DNA of 64,000 bases from an uncultured Duncaniella sp. (GCF_910577345.1 NZ_CAJTMT010000005.1:83502-147501), one strand, 5' to 3'. Shown: positions 1 through 9,051, counted from the stretch's first letter. Notes: generated by a model not told the origin, from the letters alone. Made by a program: numbers and translations.

Positions 1-13
1 AACTACAACAATC

Positions 14-1750
14 TTAGCGTCTTCTTTTCTTTCTTGTGGTAGTTTTCTTGGCTGCAGCTTTCTTTGCAGGAATCTTGAGATTCTGCCCCATGCGGATGTT
101 TGTGCTCTTGCCCAAACCGTTGGCCGACTGGATTGCAGCTACGGTCGTTCCGTATTTTGCGGCAATCTTTCCGAGGGTCTCGCCCTTCTTCACCTTGTGG
201 GTCGTTGTCTTGGGGGCTGCAGCCTTGGTTGCAGCCTTAGCGGGAGCTTTGGCCTTGGTTGCAGATGACGACGCACGGCTTGTGGCAGCGGCGGCTGTCT
301 GAGGATCATTCTTGACAGCCTCGCGGAGTTCCTGCGGGCTCACCTGTGCAACTTCCGAAGCGGCTACAACCTTCACATTGTCGGGACTTACGCGCTCAAA
401 CACTTCGATTTTCAGCTCATCACCCTCTTTCACCTTACCACGACGAAGCTTGTTCCAACGCTTGATGTCGGTAGCCGAGACTCCATACTGACGCGCGATG
501 TCACGAAGGCTTTCGCCACGCGTCACGACATGGGTCTTGACAGTCATGCGCTCAACCTGCTGCGTCTGCGCAATCTCATTGTTCGTATCGGCGTTCACCG
601 TCTGGAGGCTTGCGCTTGCGAGATTGGCCATACCGTTGTCACCGACCGGAAGTGCTGGTTCGGTAGAGGTCAGACCGGGTTCCACATGGCTGCGACGAGT
701 GTAGAGTTCGGAATCGTATGCAAGAATGTTTTTCTCACTCATGACGTAGCTCAGACACTGCTGAGTCGGGAGAGTGAGAGTATAGGGTCGGTAATCGCCG
801 GGAATCACATCCTTCAGATACTGCGGGTTGAGCATCCTTATCTCATCAACCGGAATATTGAGGACAGCGGCAATCTGGTTAAAGTGGACATATTTGTTTA
901 CCACGACTGTGTCGGTGGTCAGATGGCGCTTGATGATTGTGGGGCTGATACCATGATTGCCGTAATAGTTCATCACATAGTTGGCGGCGATGAATACGGG
1001 GACATATCCGCGGGTCTCGGCGGGAAGGAACTCATAGATTTCCCAGAAATCCTTCTTACCCTCACCGGCACGGCGGAGCGCCTTGTTGACATTGCCGGGA
1101 CCGCAGTTATAGGCGGCGATGGCAAGCGACCAGTCATTGTATATCTCATGAAGCTGCTTGAGATAGCGGGCTGCATTGCGCGATGAAAGGCGGGGGTCAC
1201 GGCGCTCGTCGACAAGCGAATTGACCTCCATTCCCAGACCCTTGGCCGTAGCGGGCATGAACTGCCAGAGACCGGCGGCTCCCGCACGCGAGATGGCATT
1301 GGGATTGATGGCCGATTCAATCACCGGAAGATACTGCAGTTCGGTGGGCATTCCCTCCTTGATAAGCTCCTCGACAAATATGGGGCCGTAATAGCTGTGA
1401 AGGGCGAGCATATCGGCAACGAGCGTACGCTTCTTGTTGAGATACATGTTGATGAAGTTCCCGACAAGCGAGTTATACGGAAGTTCAATCTCGGTGGGAA
1501 GGACCTTCAGCCTCTGTTCGTAGTCAGCCGGAGTGGCGTTCTTGTTGTCGCCGAGGTCGGAGCCGGGAACGACATAGTTCTTTATATAGAAATTTTCTTC
1601 AAGCAGACGGGTCTGTGTCTCGAAACTTTCAGGGGCTATTATATTGTCGTCTGTTATGGATTGCTTTATGTCAAGTATCGACCTCGCACTGATGGTGCCG
1701 AATGCCGAGATACCGAGAGCAAGCAATGTGGCAAGGATTGATTTCTTCAT
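14..1750 (-). CDS. LysM-containing lytic transglycosylase (MltD type)
   Basis: Predicted periplasmic or outer-membrane-associated murein hydrolase that cleaves the MurNAc-GlcNAc bond to give 1,6-anhydro muropeptides. The 578-aa product has an N-terminal signal sequence (about residues 1-22), an SLT domain (about 110-245) with the family motif around IESAINPNA (likely catalytic Glu145) and AAGLWQFMPATA, then two LysM modules (about 405-450 and 520-565) joined by an Ala/Thr/Lys-rich linker. The tail is strongly basic (KKTTTRKKRRR). It is the last gene of a minus-strand run parA-parB-DUF5683-transglycosylase, an order I recall as common in Bacteroidota. The length fits MltD-like proteins with two LysM repeats. 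Family assignment is firm; the anhydro-product chemistry is inferred from the family. Confidence 0.93.
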   Translation of the reverse strand: MKKSILATLLALGISAFGTISARSILDIKQSITDDNIIAPESFETQTRLLEENFYIKNYVVPGSDLGDNKNATPADYEQRLKVLPTEIELPYNSLVGNFINMYLNKKRTLVADMLALHSYYGPIFVEELIKEGMPTELQYLPVIESAINPNAISRAGAAGLWQFMPATAKGLGMEVNSLVDERRDPRLSSRNAARYLKQLHEIYNDWSLAIAAYNCGPGNVNKALRRAGEGKKDFWEIYEFLPAETRGYVPVFIAANYVMNYYGNHGISPTIIKRHLTTDTVVVNKYVHFNQIAAVLNIPVDEIRMLNPQYLKDVIPGDYRPYTLTLPTQQCLSYVMSEKNILAYDSELYTRRSHVEPGLTSTEPALPVGDNGMANLASASLQTVNADTNNEIAQTQQVERMTVKTHVVTRGESLRDIARQYGVSATDIKRWNKLRRGKVKEGDELKIEVFERVSPDNVKVVAASEVAQVSPQELREAVKNDPQTAAAATSRASSSATKAKAPAKAATKAAAPKTTTHKVKKGETLGKIAAKYGTTVAAIQSANGLGKSTNIRMGQNLKIPAKKAAAKKTTTRKKRRR

Positions 1751-1796
1751 TTTATGGTATATCTAAGACTGTGTGGAGAGTTGAAGTGATGGGAGT

Positions 1797-2699
1797 TCAG
1801 AAGTTCAGTGCCCAGTAGAACCCTACGCTCGGAAGCGAAAGTTTCCCCGGGTTGTCGCCCGGAAGCAGTGTCGGAGCAATGTCGACACTCAGGTCAGGCG
1901 TTATGTCGAAGTGGGCGAGCTGCGCATCGACGTAGGCATCAATCATGGCTATGGCATAGACTCCGACCATACAGATGATGCAGAGGTCACGGTTGCGCCG
2001 GTAATAGTTTTTGCGACGGCGCAGCAGGTCCGTGAGCCATGTCTTGTCGAGATCCTCCTCCTTGACCGTCGGAGCGAAGAAGTCCATATAGCTTTTTGTC
2101 GTCGGGTCATTGTCCATTATATCGGAGTAGGCGCGGGTGTAGTCGCGCAACATCGTATTGTTCCAGTTTGTAGCATAGCCGAGTCCCATGTAGGCTCCCA
2201 CCACAATCGGCAATTTCCAATATCTGCGGTTGTAGAGCTGTCCGAGTCCCGGGAAAAGAGCCGACATCCATACGGCTTTAGTCGGGTTGGGCGTAAACGT
2301 GAATTTCTGCTCAACCTTCAGCCCGGCAATGGAATCGTTGGGATTCCGCAGGGGTGCATTGATGATGGCCACCGAATCAATCGGAACCATGCTCACGGAG
2401 TCACCGCTGAACGATACACTGTCGAGCACCACCATTGAGGGCTGCGTGAGAGGCTGTCCGATAAGGATACTGTCAGGCAATTCATTTGCAGGATTCGTGG
2501 GTCGGCGCTGAGGTCTGACAGGGCGGTTAGGCTTGACAGGGCGCTGCCGGGCGACAGAATCTGTCACCACCGGAGATGCCTGCTGAGGATTTTCAGAAAA
2601 AATGTTAAACGGGCATGTCAGCACGATTATAATCATGCCGACAAGCACGCTCACGAGAGGTCTTATGTAGTTATTATCTTTTTCCGCTGCTGATTGCAT
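1797..2699 (-). CDS. DUF5683 domain-containing membrane protein
   Basis: Integral membrane protein of unknown function. The 300-aa product has one hydrophobic segment near residues 15-35, a Pro/Arg-rich low-complexity stretch (VKPNRPVRPQRRP), and a conserved core starting WMSALFPGLGQLYNRRYWK (about 143-161) followed by hydrophobic segments. The GLGQxYNRxYWK signature is typical of DUF5683. It lies between parB and the lytic transglycosylase on the same strand, with 46 bp to the latter, so co-transcription is likely. The context suggests a link to the cell envelope or cell cycle, but no function is established from sequence alone. Confidence 0.82.
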   Translation of the reverse strand: MQSAAEKDNNYIRPLVSVLVGMIIIVLTCPFNIFSENPQQASPVVTDSVARQRPVKPNRPVRPQRRPTNPANELPDSILIGQPLTQPSMVVLDSVSFSGDSVSMVPIDSVAIINAPLRNPNDSIAGLKVEQKFTFTPNPTKAVWMSALFPGLGQLYNRRYWKLPIVVGAYMGLGYATNWNNTMLRDYTRAYSDIMDNDPTTKSYMDFFAPTVKEEDLDKTWLTDLLRRRKNYYRRNRDLCIICMVGVYAIAMIDAYVDAQLAHFDITPDLSVDIAPTLLPGDNPGKLSLPSVGFYWALNF

Positions 2700-2773
2700 T
2701 TGTTCTTATGCGACTGTAGTTCAAACGATTGGCCATTCACAAGAGCGGCATCCGCCGGTCCGTGTCCAACCGT

Positions 2774-3655
2774 TCACTGCTTTGCAGTGTCAAAGATAGC
2801 AATTAATCTTTCAAGTTCCGCCTCATCGCGGAAGGAAAATGATATTTTTCCCTTGCCGGAGGAGTCGCAAGTAAGCTTGACAGGGGTGCTGAAACGCTGC
2901 GAGAGATGATTTTTTAAAATATCATAATCATTGTTAGAAAATCTTTTGCTCTCCTCTGCCGGGGTCTTACCTTCAAGCGCGGCCTGCTGATACTTCTTGG
3001 CAAGTTCCTCGACACGGCGCACCGAAAGCCCCTGTTTGAGTATCTCCTCATAGAGACGCAACTGAAGCTTGGGGTCGTCGATGCTCAGCAGAGCGCGGGC
3101 ATGGCCCATGTCGATGCGCTTGTCGCGTAATCCGAGCTGAACCTCAGCGGGCAGGCGGAGCAGACGCAGGAAGTTGGCGATGGTCGTGCGCTTCTTGCCG
3201 ATTCGTTCGCTGAGCCGTTCCTGCGTAAGATCGTATTGCTCGATGAGCTTCTTGAATGTCAGGGCGATTTCAATCGCGTTGAGGTCCTCACGCTGGATGT
3301 TCTCGATAAGAGCCATCTCGGTCAGCTCCGCATCGTTGGCGGTGCGGATATAGGCGGGGACAGTTGTCAGCCCGGCCATCTTTGCGGCGCGGTAACGGCG
3401 CTCACCTGCGATTATCTGATATGTGTCCGGCCCGGTCTTGCGCAATGACAGAGGCTGGATTATACCTAACTCACGGATTGAACGCGAGAGTTCCTCCAGC
3501 GCCTCCTCGTCAAACAGAGTTCGGGGCTGGTCGGGGTTGGGTGAGATTCTTGAAATCTCTATATCGTTTATAGCTGATGTGCCACGGGCTGGAGCATCGT
3601 CCATTGCGATGAGCGAATCAAGCCCACGGCCAAGAGCCGGACGTTTCGGCAGCAT
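2774..3655 (-). CDS. parB: ParB/Spo0J chromosome-partitioning protein
   Basis: Centromere-binding CTP-dependent clamp that loads at parS sites and works with ParA in origin segregation. The 293-aa product shows the ParB/Srx core (about residues 28-118) with the GERRYRAAKMAGL CTP-binding motif and ENIQREDLNAIE, a central helix-turn-helix region (about 120-215, TQERLSERIGKKRTTIANFLRLL) and a C-terminal dimerisation segment. It is downstream of parA on the same strand. I found no copy of the usual parS palindrome in this window. The parA-parB gap (141 bp) holds 18-bp and 7-bp tandem repeats, annotated separately. Confidence 0.96.
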   Translation of the reverse strand: MLPKRPALGRGLDSLIAMDDAPARGTSAINDIEISRISPNPDQPRTLFDEEALEELSRSIRELGIIQPLSLRKTGPDTYQIIAGERRYRAAKMAGLTTVPAYIRTANDAELTEMALIENIQREDLNAIEIALTFKKLIEQYDLTQERLSERIGKKRTTIANFLRLLRLPAEVQLGLRDKRIDMGHARALLSIDDPKLQLRLYEEILKQGLSVRRVEELAKKYQQAALEGKTPAEESKRFSNNDYDILKNHLSQRFSTPVKLTCDSSGKGKISFSFRDEAELERLIAIFDTAKQ

Positions 3656-3685
3656 TGTTGTTTCTCCTAATTAATTAATCAAAAC

Positions 3686-3730
3686 TGTTTAATCAAACCA
3701 AACTGTTCAATCAAACCAAACAGTTAATTC
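3686..3730. repeat. 18-bp tandem repeat (9-bp sub-period) in parA-parB gap
   Basis: Two 18-bp units, TGTTTAATCAAACCAAAC and TGTTCAATCAAACCAAAC, stand head to tail and are followed by a half unit AGTTAATTC. Each is built from two 9-mers. It belongs to the degenerate 9-bp arrays seen elsewhere in this window. It is not a parS site. Confidence 0.8.
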
Positions 3731-3765
3731 ACAACGGGTAAAAATGCCAACGACAAATCCACCCA

Positions 3766-3793
3766 TCATGAATTACGAATCATGCATCATGAA
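3766..3793. repeat. Heptamer array (TCATGAA/TCATGCA)
   Basis: Four adjacent 7-bp units TCATGAA, TTACGAA, TCATGCA, TCATGAA lie just after the parA stop codon (on its 3' side). The same heptamer in reverse orientation (TGCATGA) forms the array at 51554-51581. Confidence 0.7.
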
Positions 3794-3796
3794 TTC

Positions 3797-4573
3797 TCAC
3801 GAAGCCATCGCCCTGTTTTTCGCGATAAGCTCGCGGGCGAGGGAGATATGCGACGTCGCGCCTCTCGACAGCGGATCATAGAGCAGCGCGGGAAGGCCGT
3901 GGCTCGGTGCCTCGCTGAGACGGATGTTGCGGGGAATGACAGTGTCGAACACCATTGGGCCGAAGTGGCCTTTCAGTTCCTCATAAATCTGGTTTGCGAG
4001 ACGCAGACGCGCATCATACATCGTCAGCAGGAAGCCTTCGATTTCGAGCGTCGGGTTGAGCTTTGATTTGATGATGCGGATGGTGTTGAGGAGCTTGGTG
4101 ATTCCTTCAAGGGCGAAATATTCGGCCTGGACAGGGATAATCACAGAATTGGCGGCAGTGAGCGCGTTGACTGTGATGAGGCCGAGCGATGGAGAGCAGT
4201 CAATCAGGATGTAGTCATAGTTGTCGGCAACCCTGCCGATGGCTTTCTTCAACACATTCTCGCGCGAAGGCTTGTTGATAAGCTCGATCTCAGCTCCCGC
4301 GAGGTCAATGCGCGAACCGACGAGTTCGAGCCCCTCGCAGCAGGTGGCCACCTGAGAACCCGCTACGGGATAGTCGTCGACGAGACATTCGTAAATCGAC
4401 GAAGCCATTGATTTCGGATCGATACCGTAGCCCGATGTGGCATTTGCCTGCGGGTCGGCATCAATGATGAGAGTCTTTTTCCCTTCGGCTGCAAGAGAAG
4501 CCGCAAGATTGATGGTTGTCGTGGTTTTTCCTACACCGCCCTTCTGATTGGCGATAGCAATGATTTTACCCAT
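3797..4573 (-). CDS. parA: ParA/Soj-type partitioning ATPase
   Basis: Walker-type ATPase that drives chromosome-origin segregation with ParB. I chose the ATG at 4573 (MGKIIAIANQKGGVGKTTT) because the deviant Walker A motif KGGVGKTT must sit at the extreme N-terminus in this family. An upstream in-frame start at 4627 would add 18 unconserved residues and would lie beyond a possible -7 box (TTACTTTG read on the minus strand, plus-strand 4601-4608). The 258-aa product has the Walker A' region IIDADPQANAT and Walker B YILIDCSPSLG. It is the first gene of the parA-parB-DUF5683-transglycosylase run. Confidence 0.96.
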   Translation of the reverse strand: MGKIIAIANQKGGVGKTTTTINLAASLAAEGKKTLIIDADPQANATSGYGIDPKSMASSIYECLVDDYPVAGSQVATCCEGLELVGSRIDLAGAEIELINKPSRENVLKKAIGRVADNYDYILIDCSPSLGLITVNALTAANSVIIPVQAEYFALEGITKLLNTIRIIKSKLNPTLEIEGFLLTMYDARLRLANQIYEELKGHFGPMVFDTVIPRNIRLSEAPSHGLPALLYDPLSRGATSHISLARELIAKNRAMAS

Positions 4574-4782
4574 AAGGTCTTTGTTATCAATTTTATGATG
4601 CAAAGTAACGAAATATATTGCTAACAATCACTCTCTCAACCCCCAAAACGTGTTAAAATGTTGAAAACTCACCCCGAATGTTAATAAACATGCCTGTAAA
4701 CTTTCAACCGCCGTCAAATGTTAAATAAATAAACACTTACATAGCGCCAACGCTATGCTTCCGCAACGTTCCCGCTACCCGC

Positions 4783-4790
4783 TATTTTTG
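4783..4790 (+). promoter_or_regulatory. Candidate -7 box TATTTTTG for the sensor kinase
   Basis: TATTTTTG matches the Bacteroidota TAnnTTTG consensus and lies 43 bp before the kinase start at 4833. There is no good TTTG at -33. A small hairpin (ATAGCG-CCAA-CGCTAT) lies just upstream at 4741-4756. Confidence 0.45.
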
Positions 4791-4832
4791 TCTGCTTCAA
4801 CTATTTTTCCGTAAATTACAACTGTTTATATT

Positions 4833-6281
4833 ATGAGACGATTTATAACTTTGACGATTGCCCTCTCACTTGGTGCCCTCGGGATGTGGGCCGACAGTCA
4901 GAGTGAGCTAAACGCCCATCTGAAGGCTTACAACACACGCATCTCCGCCCACCAATATCTTCCGGCAGCCCAGTCGGTCGCTTCGGCCGCATCAGTCTGC
5001 GCGGATGCCAAGAACTACGACGGTGCTTTCCGTCTGATAGGAAACTTCGACCAGGCTCTCGCCAAGGCCGGAATAGGACCCGACTCCCTCCCCGCTGTGC
5101 GCTACACGGCTGAAAAAGCCCGCTATGACACATATCGCCGCTTGAAAAACAATGCCTCCGCGCTCAAATCACTCTCGAAGATGGGCGCCTATGCAAAGAA
5201 GGCGGGGACAAAGGAAATTACTTCCGACATGCTCTTCAACGAGGCACAGTATTACTACTCCGTTGACCAAAACGCCAAAGGCGACCTCTGTATCGCACGC
5301 CTTATCAAGCAGTTCGACAGTTCCAAGGACTATAAGGCTGCCGACAAGGCCTACAAGGAAATCATCAACCGCGCCGTGTCGTCGGGCGATGCCGAACTCG
5401 TCGAACATACTTACGAAAACTACATGACATGGTCTGACTCCATCGAAGCCATCACCGCCGACACCGAGCTCGGCAAGGTCAAGAAGGAATTTGCAGAGTC
5501 GCAGGAGACAATCGCTGAAAAAGACCATACCATCGCAGCGCGCACCGGTTGGATCGTGACCTTCGTCACTCTTTTCGTCATCGCTCTCGCCGCTCTCGGT
5601 ATCGGCGCACTGTTCTATTTCCGCATACTTGCCAAGAACCGCAAGATGAAGAAAACCGTGCAGGCTGCCAACGCACAGAGTGCCGCCAAGAGTGCCATCC
5701 TCCACAATATGTCGTCGCAGATGGAACCGACCCTCGAACGTCTTGACCAGTCCGACCCTGCCGTACAGAACCTTCGTGGCTATGTCAAACGTGTAGGGGA
5801 GCTTTCCGATGTTGAAAACTCTGAAGGCCATAGCGCCGATTCGCTCGAAGAGGTCAATCTCGACACATTCTGCGAGACAATCGTTGCAAAAGTCAGGCCG
5901 CTTGTCAAACCGCGCGTGGTCATCACCCTCAACGGCACCAAGGGTTATGCACTCATCAATCCGGAGGAAGTGGGCAAAATCCTCACCCATCTTCTTGAAA
6001 ATGCTGCGAAATACACACCCGAAGGTGGCAAAATCACTCTTACATATAAGAAACGTGGAGCGAAAGTCCATCAGTTCATCGTCACCGACTCCGGCCCCGG
6101 TGTCCCCGAAGCGGAACGCGAAACCCTCTTCACAGCCTTCTCGTCGCAATGCGACATCGCCGAAGGCGACCGTCTCGGCCTCCCCATCTGTGCTCTCCGT
6201 GCCGAAAAAATCAACGGCAACCTCGCCCTCGACCCGGAAGTCACCACCGGCGCATCCTTCGTCCTGACCATCCACAATTAA
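4833..6281 (+). CDS. Membrane sensor histidine kinase-like protein with helical sensor region
   Basis: Predicted inner-membrane signal-transduction kinase. The 482-aa product has a signal peptide (1-20), a long helical, TPR-like periplasmic region (about 25-235), one transmembrane helix (about 238-262) and a cytoplasmic kinase module. A degenerate H-box reads AILHNMSSQMEPTLERL. The ATPase domain shows an N-box HLLENAAKYTPEGGKI, a G1 box VTDSGPGVP and a G2-like GLPICALRAEKING. The H-box lacks the usual LRTP, so autophosphorylation is not certain. No response regulator is adjacent, so the partner must be elsewhere. Upstream is parA on the opposite strand. Confidence 0.82.
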   Translation: MRRFITLTIALSLGALGMWADSQSELNAHLKAYNTRISAHQYLPAAQSVASAASVCADAKNYDGAFRLIGNFDQALAKAGIGPDSLPAVRYTAEKARYDTYRRLKNNASALKSLSKMGAYAKKAGTKEITSDMLFNEAQYYYSVDQNAKGDLCIARLIKQFDSSKDYKAADKAYKEIINRAVSSGDAELVEHTYENYMTWSDSIEAITADTELGKVKKEFAESQETIAEKDHTIAARTGWIVTFVTLFVIALAALGIGALFYFRILAKNRKMKKTVQAANAQSAAKSAILHNMSSQMEPTLERLDQSDPAVQNLRGYVKRVGELSDVENSEGHSADSLEEVNLDTFCETIVAKVRPLVKPRVVITLNGTKGYALINPEEVGKILTHLLENAAKYTPEGGKITLTYKKRGAKVHQFIVTDSGPGVPEAERETLFTAFSSQCDIAEGDRLGLPICALRAEKINGNLALDPEVTTGASFVLTIHN

Positions 6282-6377
6282 TATATCCACTAATATATCC
6301 CCCTTTTAATACATCAATTAATACACTCACCCTTTAATACATAATACATTCCCCCCTTTTCCACTAATTTAATTCAT
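6282..6377. repeat. AT-rich degenerate repeat after the kinase gene
   Basis: This stretch is a run of related units of the type TAATAYAYC (for example TAATATATC, TAATACATC, TAATACACT) interspersed with C- and T-rich bits. The spacing is irregular. It resembles the low-complexity arrays found after other genes here. No gene is seen. Confidence 0.5.
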
Positions 6378-6379
6378 GC

Positions 6380-6450
6380 GGCTGCCTGACCGCAGCCACA
6401 GAAAGGAGGTGTTCAAAACCCTGTTGCGGGTGTGGCGTCATCAACCGCCA
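6380..6450. other. Two stable hairpins, possible structured RNA
   Basis: A first stem GGCTGC/GCAGCC (6380-6385 with 6392-6397) is followed by GAAAGGAGGTG and then a perfect 14-bp stem TTGCGGGTGTGGCG / CGCCACACCCGCAA with an 8-nt loop (about 6424-6459). It is followed by A's rather than T's, so it is not a classical plus-strand terminator; on the minus strand a T run precedes it. GGAGGTG is a rare strong anti-SD complement in this genome. The function is unknown. Confidence 0.5.
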
Positions 6451-6590
6451 CACCCGCAAAAACGTGAAATCAAAAGGCGTGACCTTGATTTTGGAATGTT
6501 TGGCAAGTATTCACCATTTTAATTGAATTTGTCTTCGGTGAAATTCTCGGATTTTTCGGTTGGTACACCCTCTGATTCAAAGAATTTTAG

Positions 6591-6806
6591 TAATTTTGCG
6601 CTCGGATTGAGGCAACTCTGTCCGCGACATATTGAAAAAATACGAAGCGTTATGCTCATCTTGTAAAGTGAAAACGTAGGAAATTTTCGACTTGATACAA
6701 GAGATGGCATAGTGGTTCTCACGCGCATAGCGTGGGCTGCTATTGTTACATATGTATCAAAGGTTTCCTACGACCCTCACTTTAGACGTGGCATAGTTGG
6801 CTCACG
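6591..6806 (+). other. Structured non-coding element with nested inverted and direct repeats
   Basis: A candidate -7 box TAATTTTG (6591-6598) is followed by imperfect inverted arms at 6665-6698 and 6754-6783 (shared blocks AAAGTG, CGTAGGAAA and GATAC, each matched by its complement). Each arm is followed by a copy of a roughly 24-nt direct repeat (AGAGATGGCATAGTGGTTCTCACG at 6700-6723; a close copy at 6784-6806). Between them is the small hairpin CACGC-GCATA-GCGTG. This looks like an RNA with repeated modules or a relic of a mobile element. I could not assign it to a known family. Confidence 0.45.
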
Positions 6807-6861
6807 TTTTCTTTTTGTCGTTACCTCAACATTTGTTGAGAGTTAATTGTCACATTTGACG

Positions 6862-6869
6862 TAATTTTG
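6862..6869 (+). promoter_or_regulatory. Candidate -7 box TAATTTTG for the barrel protein gene
   Basis: TAATTTTG lies 28 bp before the ATG at 6898. The region around -33 reads TTGTTG at a looser spacing. The position fits a short leader. Confidence 0.45.
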
Positions 6870-6897
6870 CGTCTGAATTATAAAACGACATCTGCAC

Positions 6898-8988
6898 ATG
6901 GTAAAAAAGATTCTGCTTTTCACAATGCTCCCGGCAAATTTGGTCGCGTTTGCCGATGAACCAACCGACACAATCAAGACTCAGGAACTCAATGAGGTGG
7001 TGGTGGAGGCGCAAATGCAAAATACAACCGCCAATTCAACGACCTACTATCCTGACAGGAACAGTAAGCGAGCGGCTCAAAATGCCATCGACCTGTTGAA
7101 TCAGATGAATATCCCGCAGATAAATGTCAATCCTATCAGTGGGTCAGTCCAGACTCCAAGCGGAGATGATGTGGCGATTTTCATAGATATGGAACCAGCT
7201 ACGCAGGAAGAGAAAGATGCTCTGCGTCCGGAAGATGTCAAGAAGGTTGAATATCTTATGTTCCCCTCTGATCCACGATATAATCACGAGAAATATGTTA
7301 TCAACATAACTCTCCGTCATTATGATTATGGTGGTTATGCCAAGGTGTCGGGTACGGGAAATGTGTTGGCAGGTTCCGGAAGTGGATTGGCGTATGCCAA
7401 GATGGCATATAAACGAATGACCTACGATATTAGCGTCAACGACAAATATACCGACAGACACAATACCGGTGATGAACAAATACAAGTGTTCAGATTTCCC
7501 GATGCAAATGGAAGTATCGACGAGATAACAAGGAGTAATCTTCTCGATTATAGCCGCTTCCAACAAAACCAGATTGGAGCATCATTCCGAGCCAAATATA
7601 CTACGGAAAAAGTAATTCTGTCAAATAGTGTCTACTTTACCGCACAGAATACACCACATAGTGACAATAGTGGTCGATTACTCTTTTCATCGGACTTATT
7701 CCAGGAAGGAACTTATTCAAATACATTGAATTCGACTTATCTCTATCCTCGGTGGAGAGGCAATTATTATTTCGACCTCGGACGAAATTTCAAACTTAAC
7801 GTAATTCCGTCACTGTTCTATGAGCATACTAAATACAGAAGATTGTATAATTCCAACGAAACCAATATTTTAACTGATGCAAAAGAGAATGCAATAACAG
7901 GACAGTTACAGTTCCAATTGAATAAAACTTTTAATAATCATCATACGCTTGACATCAATCTTCTGGGTATATACTATTACGACAAGGTTGAATATTCCGG
8001 AAATACATCCGTATCGCCGGTGTTCAATCAGTTTGCCTATGGCGGTTTCCTCGGCTATAGTTTTAACAAAGGAAATTTCTACGGGCAACTTGTAGGCGGT
8101 TTTGCAGGAGAATCCAACAAGATAAGCGGAGTGAGAACAAACAGTTTCATACCTCTTGCCGAACTTAATGCCCAATATGCGTTCAACCAAAAGAATTCTC
8201 TAAACGTATCTGCTCAATATTATGTCAACGCCGTGAGAGCTTCTGACAAAACGCCTGATATTATCCAAGAAAATGAATTGCTGTACAAAGTCGGCAACGT
8301 GCATTTGAAGAATACAAATTGGACGAAAGCAACGATAGATTACACATGGCTTCCGAATAATAAATTCTCTGTTTCCGCATCTTCCGGTTGGAGTAGATAC
8401 TTTAACCACCCCGTTCCCGTGTTTACTCCTGACGGCCCCAATGGTATGATGCTCCGGTCAATTGAAAACAATGGCGATTATCAGGATTTTTACATTGGAG
8501 GGACATTGTCTGCAAAGTTGCTAAACCGGAGTCTTGTATTTCGATTGACTCCGAGAATGTGGTTTGAGAAGATGACAGGCATGTATGCCGATAACGCCAA
8601 TTATCTATCAGTGCAATTATCTGCAACCTATTATCTGAAAAATCTCTACTTTTCCGCTTATTATTCATCTGCCAGTCGTGGTCTCGTTCAATATAGTTTG
8701 GAGTCAACCTCCGTTAAATCCAAGCCATTCTATCAGTTGAAGGTTGGTTGGAGCAATGGCAAGTGGAATTGCAGCGTGGCGGCAGTTAATATCTTCAGAC
8801 GCAACTGGGTTAACCAGACTTCTTGTTTGAAAAGTCAATGGTTCGACCAATATACTACTGAATATAATGCCAGCAGCCATCAATTTGTCAGCATCACGGC
8901 AAGTTACACGTTCGGATTTGGCAAGAAAATCAAACGTGGAGATGAAATCCAAAACGTTAGCGGTGGAAATTCCGCAATCATGAAATAA
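6898..8988 (+). CDS. Outer-membrane beta-barrel protein, TonB-receptor-like
   Basis: The 696-aa secreted outer-membrane protein has a signal peptide (about 1-19) and a short motif TQELNEVVVEAQ typical of the plug start of Bacteroidota TonB-dependent receptors. A plug-like region (about 40-140) precedes a long beta-rich barrel ending in an aromatic-rich strand (ITASYTFGFGKKIKRG). It lacks the N-terminal carboxypeptidase-like domain of SusC proteins and has no SusD partner, so it resembles the stand-alone outer membrane beta-barrel (OMP_b-brl) group. The substrate is unknown. Codon use looks more AT-rich than in its neighbours, and it follows an unusual non-coding region, so recent acquisition is possible (inference). 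Confidence 0.8.
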   Translation: MVKKILLFTMLPANLVAFADEPTDTIKTQELNEVVVEAQMQNTTANSTTYYPDRNSKRAAQNAIDLLNQMNIPQINVNPISGSVQTPSGDDVAIFIDMEPATQEEKDALRPEDVKKVEYLMFPSDPRYNHEKYVINITLRHYDYGGYAKVSGTGNVLAGSGSGLAYAKMAYKRMTYDISVNDKYTDRHNTGDEQIQVFRFPDANGSIDEITRSNLLDYSRFQQNQIGASFRAKYTTEKVILSNSVYFTAQNTPHSDNSGRLLFSSDLFQEGTYSNTLNSTYLYPRWRGNYYFDLGRNFKLNVIPSLFYEHTKYRRLYNSNETNILTDAKENAITGQLQFQLNKTFNNHHTLDINLLGIYYYDKVEYSGNTSVSPVFNQFAYGGFLGYSFNKGNFYGQLVGGFAGESNKISGVRTNSFIPLAELNAQYAFNQKNSLNVSAQYYVNAVRASDKTPDIIQENELLYKVGNVHLKNTNWTKATIDYTWLPNNKFSVSASSGWSRYFNHPVPVFTPDGPNGMMLRSIENNGDYQDFYIGGTLSAKLLNRSLVFRLTPRMWFEKMTGMYADNANYLSVQLSATYYLKNLYFSAYYSSASRGLVQYSLESTSVKSKPFYQLKVGWSNGKWNCSVAAVNIFRRNWVNQTSCLKSQWFDQYTTEYNASSHQFVSITASYTFGFGKKIKRGDEIQNVSGGNSAIMK

Positions 8989-9010
8989 CCCTGATTCATA
9001 AGTCATACTA

Positions 9011-9045
9011 TCAGCCCGACGAGAGAAAAACTTTCGCCGGGCTGA
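9011..9045 (+). terminator. Hairpin after the barrel protein gene
   Basis: Stem TCAGCCCG / CGGGCTGA (9011-9018, 9038-9045) starts 22 bp after the stop codon. It lacks a long T-tract. Confidence 0.55.
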
Positions 9046-9051
9046 CTCGCG

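Noticed and set aside
3656..3796. Possible parS site between parA and parB
   Set aside because: No TGTTTCACGTGAAACA-like palindrome is present here or noticed elsewhere; only tandem repeats are found.
5169..6290. Long minus-strand open frame (373 aa) opposite the sensor kinase
   Set aside because: It is an antisense shadow of a gene with clear kinase motifs; the translation shows no recognisable domain.
6401..6520. Short frame after AAAGGAGGTG read from GTG 6409
   Set aside because: The GTG overlaps the GGAGG itself, and the frame runs through a perfect hairpin; coding is unlikely.
6519..6728. 69-aa minus-strand frame in the structured region
   Set aside because: Overlaps inverted and direct repeats and has no clear promoter; I suspect it is a translated repeat that may recur in related genomes, not a gene.
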